Shown: piece by piece, positions 43,711-53,919 of the stretch | Layout of the letters: every line of letters begins with the position of its first letter | Numbering within the stretch: position 1 is the stretch's first letter | Assembly (NCBI RefSeq): GCF_030687895.1 | Contig: NZ_CP117452.1 | Coordinates: 4,642,501 to 4,706,500, forward strand | Length of the DNA stretch: 64,000 nt | Direction: 5' to 3' | Origin: Pseudomonas sp. FP198 | GTDB lineage: Bacteria; Pseudomonadota; Gammaproteobacteria; Pseudomonadales; Pseudomonadaceae | Notes under the pieces: generated by a model | Databases searched by the model: none | What the model saw: the letters and a program-made list of their open reading frames with translations, nothing else | What the model was told of the DNA's origin: nothing | Translations under genes and position numbers: made by a program

Positions 43711-45027
43711 ATGCGCATTAGCATATTTGGTTTGGGTTACGTCGGTGCAGTATGTGCCGGTTGCCTGTCTGCACGGGGCCATGATGTAGTTGGCGTAGAT
43801 GTCGCCAAAGACAAGATCGACATGATCAACGCCGGTAAATCACCGATCGTTGAACCGGGCCTGGGCGAGCTATTGGCACAAGGCATCCAAACAGGTCGCC
43901 TGCGCGGTACTACCAACTTCGCCGAAGCTATTCGTGATACTGACCTGTCGATGATTTGCGTCGGTACACCGAGCAAAAAGAACGGCGACCTGGAACTGAA
44001 CTACATCGAAGCCGTGTGCCGCGAGATCGGTTTTGTCCTGCGTGACAAGACCACCCGTCACACCATCGTGGTTCGCAGTACCGTACTGCCGGGCACCGTG
44101 GCCAATGTGGTCATCCCGATCCTCGAAGACTGCTCCGGCAAGAAAGCCGGCGTCGATTTCGGCGTCGCGGTCAACCCTGAGTTCCTGCGTGAAAGCACCG
44201 CGATCAAGGACTACGACCAGCCGCCAATGACCGTCATCGGCGAGTTCGACAAAGCGTCGGGCGACGTCCTGCAATCGCTGTACGAAGAACTCGACGCACC
44301 GGTCATCCGCAAGGACATCGCGGTCGCCGAGATGATCAAGTACACCTGCAACGTCTGGCACGCCACCAAGGTGACCTTCGCCAACGAGATCGGCAACATC
44401 GCCAAGGCCGTCGGCGTCGATGGTCGTGAAGTGATGGACGTAGTCTGCCAGGACAAGGTCCTGAACCTGTCACAGTACTACATGCGCCCAGGCTTCGCTT
44501 TCGGCGGCTCGTGCCTGCCAAAAGACGTGCGCGCCCTGACCTACCGTGCAGGCTCGCTGGACGTGGAAGCGCCGCTGCTCAACTCGCTGATGCGCAGCAA
44601 CGAATCCCAGGTGCAGAACGCCTTCGACATCGTCTCCAGCCACGACAAGCGCAAAGTCGCCCTGCTGGGCCTGAGCTTCAAGGCCGGCACCGACGACCTG
44701 CGTGAAAGCCCACTGGTGGAACTGGCGGAAATGCTGATCGGCAAGGGTTTCGACCTGAAGATCTACGACAGCAACGTCGAATACGCACGCGTCCACGGTG
44801 CGAACAAGGATTACATCGAGTCGAAGATTCCTCACGTCTCGTCCTTGCTCAATTCCGACTTCGACGCGGTGATCGACAACTCCGACATCATCATTCTCGG
44901 TAACCGCGACGAGAAGTTCCGCGCGCTGACCGAGAACGTACCGGAAGGCAAGCAGGTCATCGACCTGGTTGGCTTCATGTCCAAGGCCACCTCCCCGAGT
45001 GGCCGGACCGAAGGCATCTGCTGGTAA
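43711..45027 (+). CDS. algD: GDP-mannose 6-dehydrogenase
   Basis: AlgD oxidises GDP-mannose to GDP-mannuronate with two NAD+, the committed step of alginate synthesis in the cytosol. The 438-residue product has the Rossmann motif ISIFGLGYVGAVCAGC, the catalytic Cys268 in GGSCLPKDVRAL, and NPEFLRESTAIKDY. GAGG lies eight bases before the ATG at 43711. It heads the 12-gene alg operon and is separated from alg8 by a strong hairpin. Confidence 0.97.
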   Translation: MRISIFGLGYVGAVCAGCLSARGHDVVGVDVAKDKIDMINAGKSPIVEPGLGELLAQGIQTGRLRGTTNFAEAIRDTDLSMICVGTPSKKNGDLELNYIEAVCREIGFVLRDKTTRHTIVVRSTVLPGTVANVVIPILEDCSGKKAGVDFGVAVNPEFLRESTAIKDYDQPPMTVIGEFDKASGDVLQSLYEELDAPVIRKDIAVAEMIKYTCNVWHATKVTFANEIGNIAKAVGVDGREVMDVVCQDKVLNLSQYYMRPGFAFGGSCLPKDVRALTYRAGSLDVEAPLLNSLMRSNESQVQNAFDIVSSHDKRKVALLGLSFKAGTDDLRESPLVELAEMLIGKGFDLKIYDSNVEYARVHGANKDYIESKIPHVSSLLNSDFDAVIDNSDIIILGNRDEKFRALTENVPEGKQVIDLVGFMSKATSPSGRTEGICW

Positions 45028-45035
45028 GTCTGTTA

Positions 45036-45061
45036 GCCGGCCGGGGCTTGCCCCGGCCGGC
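45036..45061. promoter_or_regulatory. 12-bp perfect GC hairpin between algD and alg8
   Basis: GCCGGCCGGGGC and GCCCCGGCCGGC form an uninterrupted 12-base stem nine bases after the algD stop, followed by CTTTCG rather than a U-run. It could protect the algD 3' end or reduce transcription into the rest of the operon. Confidence 0.6.
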
Positions 45062-45127
45062 CTTTCGCCTGCCTTAACCCATCGGGCCGCCCACAAGGCC
45101 CGCCCGAGATAGAGACGGATGCAGATT

Positions 45128-46609
45128 ATGCACAGGCTAAAGCACGGCCTGCTTCAGGCCGCCGGTTGGCTGTTTTACTTGAGTTTATTGATGGGCATCG
45201 CCACGGCGCTGCCCACGTCCACGTTCGACTCCGAATCGAAGGATTTCATCTTCCTGATCGGCGCCGTGGGCATCTGGCGTTATTCCATGGGCGCGACGCA
45301 TTTCGTGCGCGGCATGATCTTCCTGTACATCGTCTACCCACACCTGCGCCGTAAAGTGCGCAAGCTGGGCAAGGCGGCGGATCCGTCCCACGTCTACCTG
45401 ATGGTCACCAGCTTTCGCATCGATGCGCTGACCACCGCCCAGGTCTACAGCTCGGTCATCCGCGAAGCCATCGACTGCGGGCTGCCGACCACCGTGGTCT
45501 GCTCCATCGTGGAAATGTCCGACGAGCTGCTGGTCAAGAGCCTCTGGGCCCGCATGAACCCGCCAGAGCACGTCAAGCTGGACTTCGTGCGCATTCCCGG
45601 TACCGGCAAGCGTGACGGCCTGGCCTTCGGTTTCCGTGCCATCTCCCGCCACCTGCCGGACGACCGTGCCGTGGTGGCCGTGATCGACGGCGATACCGTC
45701 CTGGCCGAAGGCGTCGTGCGCAAGACCGTGCCGTGGTTCCAGCTGTTCGGCAACGTCGGCGGCCTGACCACCAACGAGTTCTGCGAAGTGCGCGGCGGCT
45801 ACATCATGAGCGAGTGGCACAAGCTGCGTTTCGCCCAGCGTCACATCAACATGTGCTCCATGGCCCTGTCCAAGCGCGTGTTGACCATGACCGGGCGCAT
45901 GTCGGTGTTCCGCGCCACCGTGGTGACCAACCCGGACTTCATCGCCGACGTCGAAAGCGACTCGCTGCAACACTGGCGCCTGGGCCGCTTTAAATTCCTC
46001 ACCGGCGATGACAAGTCGAGCTGGTTCAGCCTGATGCGCCTGGGCTACGACACGTTCTACGTGCCGGACGCCGCCATCAACACGGTTGAGCACCCGCCGG
46101 AAAAAAGCTTCATCAAGGCGAGCCGCAAACTGATGTTCCGCTGGTACGGGAACAACCTGCGGCAGAACTCCCGGGCATTGGGCCTGGGCATGAAACGTCT
46201 GGGCCTGTTCACCTCGGTGGTGCTGTTCGATCAGCGCGTGTCGATGTGGACCTCGCTGCTGGGCCTGACCGTGGCGATCATCGCCAGCGTCAAGTACGGC
46301 ACCGCGTTCATCCTGGTGTACCTGCTGTGGATCGGCATCACGCGGTTGCTCCTGACCCTGCTGCTGTCGTGCTCCGGACACCGGATCGGCCCGGCCTACC
46401 CGGCGATTCTCTATTACAACCAGATCGTCGGCGCGCTGGTGAAGATCTATGTGTTCTTCCGCCTCGATCAACAATCCTGGACTCGCCAGCCCACCCACCT
46501 GACCCGTGATCTCGCCAGCTTTCAACGTTGGTTCAACACTTGGTCGTCTCGGACCATGACCTTCTCCGCCGGCAGCATCTTTGTCGCCGTGCTGCTGACG
46601 ATGGTCTGA
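45128..46609 (+). CDS. alg8: Alginate polymerase, glycosyltransferase Alg8
   Basis: Alg8 is the GT2 inner-membrane polymerase that links mannuronate residues. The 493-residue product has an N-terminal membrane segment pair, the cytosolic GT2 core with Asp187-Gly188-Asp189 in VIDGDTV, later [12 protein letters not shown] (the QxxRW-like site), and C-terminal membrane segments (about 370-490). I prefer the ATG at 45128 (MHRLKHGL): GAGACGG is ten bases ahead of it but touches the alternative ATG at 45119. Needs Alg44 and c-di-GMP. Confidence 0.94.
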   Translation: MHRLKHGLLQAAGWLFYLSLLMGIATALPTSTFDSESKDFIFLIGAVGIWRYSMGATHFVRGMIFLYIVYPHLRRKVRKLGKAADPSHVYLMVTSFRIDALTTAQVYSSVIREAIDCGLPTTVVCSIVEMSDELLVKSLWARMNPPEHVKLDFVRIPGTGKRDGLAFGFRAISRHLPDDRAVVAVIDGDTVLAEGVVRKTVPWFQLFGNVGGLTTNEFCEVRGGYIMSEWHKLRFAQRHINMCSMALSKRVLTMTGRMSVFRATVVTNPDFIADVESDSLQHWRLGRFKFLTGDDKSSWFSLMRLGYDTFYVPDAAINTVEHPPEKSFIKASRKLMFRWYGNNLRQNSRALGLGMKRLGLFTSVVLFDQRVSMWTSLLGLTVAIIASVKYGTAFILVYLLWIGITRLLLTLLLSCSGHRIGPAYPAILYYNQIVGALVKIYVFFRLDQQSWTRQPTHLTRDLASFQRWFNTWSSRTMTFSAGSIFVAVLLTMV

Positions 46610-46644
46610 CCGGACTTGAATGAATTAACTAGGAAATCGCCCCT

Positions 46645-47814
46645 ATGAACACCGCCGTGAATGTCAACGTAGTGCATGAATCCGAAGCCCAACGCCAACA
46701 CGCCCGGGTCAAAATCCCGGCCAAGTTGCGCTTCTTCGGTCCCGACCGTACGCCGATGGAAGTCAAGGTCCTCGACCTGTCCGCCGGTGGGTTGTGCTTC
46801 AACGCCGGCCAACTGCCGCTCAAGGTTGGCGAGACCTACAAGGCGCGCCTGCAGTTCGTGATCGACAACCTCGGCCTGGCCATGGACGTCGAATTGCAGA
46901 TCCGTTCCTACGACCGCCAGACCGGCCGCGCCGGTTGCCAGTTCCAGAACCTGGAGCCGCGGGACATCTCGACACTGCGCCACATCATCACCTCGCACCT
47001 GGCCGGCGACATCGTCGGCGTCGGTGATGTGCTGGCGACTTTGCAGCGCGACAATTTCACCAAGGCTCGCAAGCAGAAAGATGAAAACGGTGGCATGAGC
47101 GCCTTCGGTCGCCTGCGCGCCGTGACCTTCAGCCTGGGCATCTTCATTGTCGGCCTGGCGGCATTCGGCTTCATCTTCAAGTCGGTGTATGGCATGTACT
47201 TCGTCAGCCACGCCCAGGCCGGCATCGTCAACGTACCGGGCATGGCCATCACCATGCCGCGCGACGGCACCGTGCAAAGCCTAGTCAAGGCCGACGGCCT
47301 GGCCGCCAAAGGCGCCCCGCTGGCGACCTTCAGCACCAGCATGCTCGACGTGCTCAAGGGTCACCTGGACGACAACCAGCTGCAGCCAGCCAAGGTCGAG
47401 GAACTGTTCGGCAAGCAAATGACCGGCACCCTGACCTCGCCATGCGATTGCATCGTGGCCCAGCAACTGGTTTCCAACGGCCAGTACGCCAGCAAGGGTG
47501 ACGTGATCTTCCAACTGGTTCCTCGCGGCGCCGAAGCCAACGTCGAGGCGCGTTTCTCCTATCGCCAGTTCGGCGATGTGCGTCCAGGCACCCCGGTCAG
47601 CTTCCAGGTAGCCGGCGAAGACGCCACCCGCACCGGCAAGATCGTCAGCAGCACCAGCCTGAAAAGCGCCGACCTGTCTTCCGATATCCGTGTGCTGATC
47701 CAGCCTGACGAAGCCCTGGACAGCGCGCTGGCCGGCCGTCCGGTGGAAGTCGTCAGCGACCGTGGCCCGAACTTGAACTGGCTGATCGACAAAGCCATGG
47801 CCGTCGGTCTTTAA
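46645..47814 (+). CDS. alg44: Alginate polymerase co-factor Alg44 (PilZ, c-di-GMP sensor)
   Basis: Alg44 senses c-di-GMP and activates Alg8. The 389-residue product has an N-terminal PilZ domain with RQHAR (Arg17, Arg21) and DLSAGG (Asp44), all c-di-GMP ligands in the characterised protein. A single membrane helix follows (about 160-178) and then a periplasmic HlyD-like domain (about 200-389) that contacts the export complex. All key ligands are present, so c-di-GMP control should be intact. Confidence 0.96.
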   Translation: MNTAVNVNVVHESEAQRQHARVKIPAKLRFFGPDRTPMEVKVLDLSAGGLCFNAGQLPLKVGETYKARLQFVIDNLGLAMDVELQIRSYDRQTGRAGCQFQNLEPRDISTLRHIITSHLAGDIVGVGDVLATLQRDNFTKARKQKDENGGMSAFGRLRAVTFSLGIFIVGLAAFGFIFKSVYGMYFVSHAQAGIVNVPGMAITMPRDGTVQSLVKADGLAAKGAPLATFSTSMLDVLKGHLDDNQLQPAKVEELFGKQMTGTLTSPCDCIVAQQLVSNGQYASKGDVIFQLVPRGAEANVEARFSYRQFGDVRPGTPVSFQVAGEDATRTGKIVSSTSLKSADLSSDIRVLIQPDEALDSALAGRPVEVVSDRGPNLNWLIDKAMAVGL

Positions 47815-47829
47815 GTCGAGGAAATGCCC

Positions 47830-49335
47830 GTGATCACTCCACAAAACAACAATGCACCGCATTCCCTGTGGGAGCGAGCTTGCTCGCGATGGGATCGACG
47901 CGGTCTGTCTGGTACACCGAGCGGCCTGCATCGCGAGCAAGCTCGCTCCCACACAGGATATGCGTTGTGTGCTCTGGCGCTGGCAGTCAGTCTTAGCGGT
48001 TGCGCCGGCCTGCCCGACCAGCGCCTGGCCAACGAAGCCCTCAAGCGCGGCGACACGGCGTTGGCGCAGCAGAACTACCAGCAACTGGCAGACCTGGGCT
48101 ACAGCGAGGCCCAGGTGGGCCTGGCCGATATCCAGGTGGACAGCCGCGACCCCGAGCAGATGAGAAAGGCCGAGGCGACCTACCGCGCCGCCGCCGACAT
48201 CTCGCCGCGCGCCCAGGCTCGCCTGGGTCGCCTGCTGGTGGCCAAGCCCGGCTCCACCGAAGCTGAAAAGCACGAAGCCGAAGGCCTGCTGAAAAAAGCC
48301 TTTGCCAACGGTGAGGGGAACACGCTGATCCCGCTGGCGATGCTGTACCTGCAATATCCCCACAGTTTCCCGAACGTCAACGCGCAGCAGCAGATCAGCC
48401 AATGGCGCAGCGCCGGTTATCCGGAAGCGGGCCTGGCGCAGATCCTGCTCTATCGCACCCAGGGTACGTACGACCAGCATCTGGACGAAGTGGAAAGAGT
48501 CTGCAAGGCCGCCTTGGCGACCACCGACATCTGCTACGTCGAACTGGCCACGGTCTATCAGAAACGCGGCCAGCCGGAACAGCAGGCCGAGCTGATCAAG
48601 CAGATGCAGGCCGGCCACGCTCGCGGTGTGGTCTCGGCCCAGCGCGTGGACAGTGTCGCGCGTGTCCTGGCCGATTCCAGCCTGGGCAAGACCGACGAGA
48701 AAACCGCTCAGTCGCTGCTCGAAGGCATCGCGCCCGGCAACCCAGCTTCGTGGGTCAGCCTGGCGCAGCTGCTCTACGATTTCCCCGAGCTGGGCGACGT
48801 CGACAAGATGATGCAGTACCTAGAAAACGGCCGCGCCGCCGACCAGCCGCGCGCCGAGCTGTTGCTGGGCAAGCTGTACTACGAAGGCAAATGGGTACCC
48901 GCCGACGCCAAGGTCGCCGAGGCGCATTTCCAGAAAGCCGTAGGCCGTGAAGTGGCCGCCGATTACTACCTCGGCCAGATCTACCGTCGCGGCTACCTGG
49001 GCCAGGTGTACTCGCAAAAAGCCCTGGATCACCTGCTCAAGGCCGCCCGCAGCGGCCAGAACAGCGCCGACTACGCCATTGCCCAGCTGTTTTCCCAAGG
49101 CAAGGGCACCAAGCCCAACCCGGTCAACGCTTATGTGTTCAGCCAGTTGGCCAAGGCGCAAAACACCCCGCAAGCCATCGAGCTTGCCCAGACCCTCGAA
49201 GCACAATTACCGCCGGAACAACTTGCACAAGCGCAACGCCTGCTACAACAAGAGCAGGCCATTCGCGGCGCCATGAGCCCCGATACGCTGGAACTGCAAG
49301 CCCTAAAAGAAGATGACGGCGAGGAACCTCTATGA
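47830..49335 (+). CDS. algK: Alginate export lipoprotein AlgK with a REPIN inside its signal peptide
   Basis: AlgK is a Sel1/TPR-repeat outer-membrane lipoprotein that places AlgE and links the periplasmic complex. The mature part starts at Cys58 in the lipobox [14 protein letters not shown] and continues with helical repeats (about 60-480) of normal length. The start is the GTG at 47830, seven bases after GAGGA; the ATG at 47824 sits only one base after it. Codons 14-42 are a REPIN (47867-47953) read in frame (LWERACSR...HREQARSHT), giving a ~44-residue arginine-rich n-region before the intact hydrophobic core [11 protein letters not shown]. Stop overlaps algE by four bases. Confidence 0.9.
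   Translation: MITPQNNNAPHSLWERACSRWDRRGLSGTPSGLHREQARSHTGYALCALALAVSLSGCAGLPDQRLANEALKRGDTALAQQNYQQLADLGYSEAQVGLADIQVDSRDPEQMRKAEATYRAAADISPRAQARLGRLLVAKPGSTEAEKHEAEGLLKKAFANGEGNTLIPLAMLYLQYPHSFPNVNAQQQISQWRSAGYPEAGLAQILLYRTQGTYDQHLDEVERVCKAALATTDICYVELATVYQKRGQPEQQAELIKQMQAGHARGVVSAQRVDSVARVLADSSLGKTDEKTAQSLLEGIAPGNPASWVSLAQLLYDFPELGDVDKMMQYLENGRAADQPRAELLLGKLYYEGKWVPADAKVAEAHFQKAVGREVAADYYLGQIYRRGYLGQVYSQKALDHLLKAARSGQNSADYAIAQLFSQGKGTKPNPVNAYVFSQLAKAQNTPQAIELAQTLEAQLPPEQLAQAQRLLQQEQAIRGAMSPDTLELQALKEDDGEEPL
47867..47953. repeat. REPIN 6, inside algK
   Basis: An 87-base (29-codon) paired REP with both intact arms lies between the algK start and its lipobox. No stop codon occurs in the algK frame, so the reading frame is kept. 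Confidence 0.95.
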
Positions 49336-50825
49336 AGCTTTTGAAGCTCAATCCTTTTGTACAGGCTGGTATTGGCCTGTCGTTTGCCCTGCTGTGGTCC
49401 TGCCCGACCCTGGCGGCCCTGACCGATAGCAAGAACTTCGGCCTGGAAGTGAAGATCACCGGCCAGTCCGAAGATGACCGCGACCTCGGCACCCAGCGTG
49501 GTGGCGACGTCAACGGCATCGGCCTCGACCTGCGCCCTTGGGTCTACGGCGAAAGCGGTGCGTGGAGCGCCTATGCCATGGCCCAGGCTGTGACGTCCAC
49601 CGACATCATCGAAACCGACACCCTGCAACAGTCGGACGACGCGACCCAGCAAACCGACAGCGGCGACCGCGAGGCCAAGAAAAGCTACCTGGCCATGCGC
49701 GAATTCTGGATTGGCTACCGGGGCCTGACCCCTTATCCGGGCGAGCAGTTGAAGTTCGGTCGCCAACGCCTGCGCAATGACGACGGGCAATGGCGCGACA
49801 CCAACATCGAAGCCCTGAACTGGACCTTCGACACCACGCTGCTGCGCGCCAACCTGGGCGTCGCCGAGCGGTTCAGCGAATACCGCACCGACCTCAAGGA
49901 GCTGTCGCCCCAGGACAAGGACCGTATGCATGTCTACGGTGACGTCGGCTATCAGTGGATGCCAGGCCAATGGGCCGGGATCCGTGCCCACCACAGCCAT
50001 GACAGCGGCAGCCTCGACTACCCGGTCCCGGGCCAGGCCACCGACACCCTGGACAAGACCCAGAACGGTGATCTGACCTGGCTCGGCCTGGAAGCCAACA
50101 GCGACGCCTACAACTGGCGCAACACCAACACCGTCAACTACTGGGCAAGCGTCACCGGCATGACCGGCGACCGCGACACCGTCAACCCGCTCAACGCCGA
50201 CGGCACCCGCCCCGCGCAACTCAAGCGCAGCGACGACGTCGACGGCTGGGCCACCGACCTGGGTATCCGCCTGCGCCTCGACCCGCAATGGCAAGTGGGT
50301 GCGGCCTATGCCCGCGCCAGCGAGGACTACGAACAGAACGGCCTGCAAAGCAACCGCTCGAACTTCACCGGCACCCGCTCGCGCGTGCATCGTTTCGGCG
50401 AGGCGTTCCGTGGCGAGATGGCCAACACCCAGAGCGCCAGCCTGTTCGGTTCCTGGCAGTTGCGTGACGAATACGACGCCAGCCTGGTGTACCACAAGTT
50501 CTGGCGCGTGGACGGCAACAAGGCAGTGGGCAGCAACGGCATCAACGCCGTGGAAAACAACACCGATGACGTGACCGGCGCGATCCTGTCCACCTCGTCC
50601 CTGCCACTGCGCGACGGCAACAAGGACCTGGGCCAGGAAGTCGACCTGGTCGTCACCAAGTACTTCAAGCAAGGCCTGCTGCCGGCTGCGCTGAGTCAAT
50701 CGATTGATGAGCCGTCGGCGCTGGTGCGCTTTCGTGGCGGCGTGTTCAAGCCAGGCGACGCCTACGGCAAAGAGGTCGATTCGTACATGCATCGCGCCTT
50801 TGTCGACGTGATCTGGCGCTTCTGA
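49332..50825 (+). CDS. algE: Alginate export porin AlgE
   Basis: AlgE is an 18-stranded outer-membrane barrel, lined with positive charge, through which alginate leaves. The 497-residue precursor has a signal peptide ending near LAA (about residue 31), alternating barrel strands from [15 protein letters not shown] onward, arginine-rich parts and a terminal aromatic residue (FVDVIWRF). The ATG overlaps the algK stop. Length agrees with the family. Confidence 0.96.
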   Translation: MKLLKLNPFVQAGIGLSFALLWSCPTLAALTDSKNFGLEVKITGQSEDDRDLGTQRGGDVNGIGLDLRPWVYGESGAWSAYAMAQAVTSTDIIETDTLQQSDDATQQTDSGDREAKKSYLAMREFWIGYRGLTPYPGEQLKFGRQRLRNDDGQWRDTNIEALNWTFDTTLLRANLGVAERFSEYRTDLKELSPQDKDRMHVYGDVGYQWMPGQWAGIRAHHSHDSGSLDYPVPGQATDTLDKTQNGDLTWLGLEANSDAYNWRNTNTVNYWASVTGMTGDRDTVNPLNADGTRPAQLKRSDDVDGWATDLGIRLRLDPQWQVGAAYARASEDYEQNGLQSNRSNFTGTRSRVHRFGEAFRGEMANTQSASLFGSWQLRDEYDASLVYHKFWRVDGNKAVGSNGINAVENNTDDVTGAILSTSSLPLRDGNKDLGQEVDLVVTKYFKQGLLPAALSQSIDEPSALVRFRGGVFKPGDAYGKEVDSYMHRAFVDVIWRF

Positions 50826-50851
50826 TGCGAACGGCCATGGGAGTGCCCGAT

Positions 50852-52444
50852 ATGAACCACTACCTCAGGAACAGCCAGGCGATGAAAGGTTCGATCAGCC
50901 TGTTGGCCGCAGCCATGCTGCTGGCCGGCTCGTCGGCGTTCGCCAACGTTGAACCGGTGGTCAAGCCGGGCAACGTGGTCAAGGAACTGCAGCAAGCCAA
51001 GACCTACACCGTCAGCAGCGCGCCGACCGCACCGCTGGAACTGGCCGCACCGACCCTGCCCGACCTCTCCGGCTACACCGCCGAAGCGGTCGCGGCGAAG
51101 ATCGTGCGCAGCAAGCCCGGCAAGGTCAGCGTGCGGCGGATGATGCAGGAAAACGCCTTGAAGGACTTCATCGGCGGCGACAACAAGATGGCCGAGTGGG
51201 TGGTGCGCCAGCACGGCATCCCGCAGGCCATCTTCATCGACGACGGCTACATGAACCTCAAGGATCTGGTCAAGAAGGTGCCCAAGCAGTACCTCAAGGA
51301 AACTTCGCCAGGCGTCTTCCTGGCGCGGATTCCGATTGTCGTGGGCGAAAAAGGCATCCTGGAGATCGACAAGCAGACCCAGGAACTGCGCCTGTCCCAA
51401 GAGGGCGGCTCGTTCCTGGTCAACAATGGCCGGATGTTCATCCGCGACACCAAGGTCACCGGCTGGCGTGAAAAGGACAACGGCCCCGCGACATTCCGTT
51501 CGGCCAACGAGTTCCGGCCGTTCCTGCTGTCCTGGGGCGGCACCGAGACCTACATCGTCAACACCAAGATGGCCAGCTTCGGCTACGCCAACAGTAAGTC
51601 GTACGGCGTCAGTATTTCCCAGTACACGCCGAACATGGCCAAGGTCCTCAAGCGCCCGGAACCGACCGGCTGGATCATCGGTTCCGAGTTCTCGGACATG
51701 TGGTACGGCTTCTACTGCTACGAAACCAACGACTTCGTGGTCAAGAGCAACACCTACAAGGACAACATCGTCTACGGCATCGACCCCCACGACCGTTCCC
51801 ATCGGCTGATCATTGCCGACAACACCGTCTACGGGACCAAGAAAAAGCACGGGATCATTATTTCCCGTGAGGTCAACGACAGCTTCATTTTCAACAACCG
51901 CAGCTACGACAACAAACTCTCGGGCCTGGTGATCGACCGTAACAGCGTGAACAACGTGATCGCCTACAACGAGATCTACAAGAACCACACCGACGGCATC
52001 ACGCTTTATGAGAGTGGTGACAACCTGTTGTGGGGCAACAAGGTGATCAGCAACCAGCGCCACGGCATCCGGATTCGTAACAGCGTGAACATCCGCTTGT
52101 ACGAAAACCTGTCCATGGCCAACGGTTTGACCGGTCTCTATGGCCACATCAAGGACCTTTCCGACACCGACCGGGACATCAAGCTCGACCCGTTCGACGC
52201 CCAGGTTTCCTTGATCGTGGTCGGCGGTGAACTGGCCGGTAATGGCAGCGGTCCGTTGTCCATCGACTCGCCGTTGAGCGTCGAGCTGTACCGCGTGTCC
52301 ATGCTCGCGCCGACCAAATCCAGCGGCATCAGCTTCACGGGGATTCTTGGCGAACGCCAGGACGAAATCCTCGACCTGCTGGTGCGCCAGCAAAAAGCCG
52401 TGCTGATCGACCCTGTCGAACGCCAGACCGAAATGCGGGACTGA
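50852..52444 (+). CDS. algG: Mannuronan C5-epimerase AlgG
   Basis: AlgG converts mannuronate to guluronate in the periplasmic polymer. The 530-residue precursor has a signal peptide (about 1-33, ending in SSAFA), a right-handed parallel beta-helix (about 200-500), and the catalytic DPHD motif (Asp311-Asp314, with His313 as probable base). GGGAG lies eight bases before the ATG at 50852; the two earlier ATGs (50825, 50837) lack such a site. Follows algE directly. Confidence 0.95.
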   Translation: MNHYLRNSQAMKGSISLLAAAMLLAGSSAFANVEPVVKPGNVVKELQQAKTYTVSSAPTAPLELAAPTLPDLSGYTAEAVAAKIVRSKPGKVSVRRMMQENALKDFIGGDNKMAEWVVRQHGIPQAIFIDDGYMNLKDLVKKVPKQYLKETSPGVFLARIPIVVGEKGILEIDKQTQELRLSQEGGSFLVNNGRMFIRDTKVTGWREKDNGPATFRSANEFRPFLLSWGGTETYIVNTKMASFGYANSKSYGVSISQYTPNMAKVLKRPEPTGWIIGSEFSDMWYGFYCYETNDFVVKSNTYKDNIVYGIDPHDRSHRLIIADNTVYGTKKKHGIIISREVNDSFIFNNRSYDNKLSGLVIDRNSVNNVIAYNEIYKNHTDGITLYESGDNLLWGNKVISNQRHGIRIRNSVNIRLYENLSMANGLTGLYGHIKDLSDTDRDIKLDPFDAQVSLIVVGGELAGNGSGPLSIDSPLSVELYRVSMLAPTKSSGISFTGILGERQDEILDLLVRQQKAVLIDPVERQTEMRD

Positions 52445-52456
52445 GGAATGACCTTT

Positions 52457-53908
52457 ATGAACCCACAGATGATCAAACTTCTGGGCCTGTCCGCCCTGAC
52501 TGCCGGCATTCTCGCCGCCGCAAGCGGCGCGCGCGCCGATGAAGTCAAAGCACCGACCTTTACCGCCGAACCCTGCTGCAACCTGTGCCCGGCTGCCCAT
52601 GACGCGAAGAACTACACCACGCGCTACCAGCAGAACTTCACCACGCTGGTGCAGGCCCAGGGCGATTGGCTGTTCCGTACCCAGGAAGACCTGCGTACCG
52701 AGTTCAATACCACGCCGGCCGGTTACAAGCGCATGCAGCAACTGCACGATGCCTTCAAGAAAAAAGGCGTCGAGCTGGTAATCGTCTACCAGCCGACCCG
52801 TGGCCTGGTGAACCGCAACAAGCTCAACCCGCAGGAGAAGGCGTCCTTCGACTACGAGAAGGCCCTGGCCAATTACAAAACCATGCTCGGCCGTTTCGCG
52901 CAGATGGGTTACGTGGTGCCGGACCTGTCGCCACTGACCAACGAAAACCTGCCCGAAACCCTGCCGGCCCACGACTTCTACTTCCGTGGCGACCAGCACT
53001 GGACCCCATACGGCGCCCAGCGCACGGCGAAGATCGTGGCCGAGAAGGTCAAGCAGATCCCGGCCTTCGCCGACATTCCCAAGCAGGAATTCGAGACCAA
53101 GAAGTCTGGCCGCATGGGCAAGACCGGCACCCTGCACAACATGGCCGGGCAACTCTGCGGCACCAGCTACGCGATCCAGTACATGGACCAGTTCACCACC
53201 GAGCCCAAGGGCGAGGCTGGCGACGGCGACCTGTTCGGTGATTCCGGCAATCCGCAGATCACCCTCGTGGGCACCAGCCACAGCGGCAAGAACTACAACT
53301 TCGCCGGTTTCCTGCAAGAAGCCATCGGCGCCGACATCCTCAACGTAGCCTTCCCGGGCGGCGGTTTCGAGGGCGCGATGATCCAGTACCTGGGCAGCGA
53401 AGAGTTCCAGAAGAACCCGCCGAAGATTCTCATCTGGGAATTCTCGCCGCTGTATCGCCTGGACCAGGAAACCATCTATCGCCAGATGATGGCGCTGCTC
53501 GACAACAACGGTTGCGAAGGCAAGCCGGCGCTGATGAGCAGCAAGGCCAAGCTCAAGCCGGGCAAGAACGAATTGATGGTCAACAGCAAGAATATGGACC
53601 TGCGTAACGGCAGTCACCAGATCGACATCCGCTTCGCCGACACCTCGGTGAAAACCTTGCAAGCCACCCTCTGGTACATGAATGGGCGCCACGAGGACAT
53701 CAAAATCGAAAAACCGAACACCTCCGAAACCGACGGGCGTTTCGCCTTCCAATTGCGCACCGACGAAGACTGGGCCTCGCAGAACCTCCTGGCTCTAGAG
53801 GTCCAGGGTCCTGAAGCCGGTAAAGAGCCACTGCAAGTGGAAGCGAAAGTCTGCAAACGCAATGCATCTCCGCAAGCCGAGCAACAAACGGCTCAAATCG
53901 GACAATGA
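52457..53908 (+). CDS. algX: Alginate O-acetyltransferase AlgX
   Basis: AlgX transfers acetyl to mannuronate and binds polymer in the periplasm. The 483-residue precursor has a signal peptide (about 1-30), an SGNH-like domain with Asp179/His181 in GDQHWTPYG and Ser274 in VGTSHSG, and a C-terminal carbohydrate-binding module. These equal Asp174, His176 and Ser269 of the P. aeruginosa protein, shifted by five. GAGGA is nine bases before the ATG at 52457 but abuts the alternative ATG at 52448. Overlaps the algL region by a few bases. Confidence 0.95.
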   Translation: MNPQMIKLLGLSALTAGILAAASGARADEVKAPTFTAEPCCNLCPAAHDAKNYTTRYQQNFTTLVQAQGDWLFRTQEDLRTEFNTTPAGYKRMQQLHDAFKKKGVELVIVYQPTRGLVNRNKLNPQEKASFDYEKALANYKTMLGRFAQMGYVVPDLSPLTNENLPETLPAHDFYFRGDQHWTPYGAQRTAKIVAEKVKQIPAFADIPKQEFETKKSGRMGKTGTLHNMAGQLCGTSYAIQYMDQFTTEPKGEAGDGDLFGDSGNPQITLVGTSHSGKNYNFAGFLQEAIGADILNVAFPGGGFEGAMIQYLGSEEFQKNPPKILIWEFSPLYRLDQETIYRQMMALLDNNGCEGKPALMSSKAKLKPGKNELMVNSKNMDLRNGSHQIDIRFADTSVKTLQATLWYMNGRHEDIKIEKPNTSETDGRFAFQLRTDEDWASQNLLALEVQGPEAGKEPLQVEAKVCKRNASPQAEQQTAQIGQ

Positions 53909-53919
53909 GGTCTCGTCTC

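Noticed and set aside
50762..53752. 996-codon open frame antisense to algG and algX
   Set aside because: It is a shadow of well-identified genes, produced by the GC-rich third-codon pattern; no known domain is seen.
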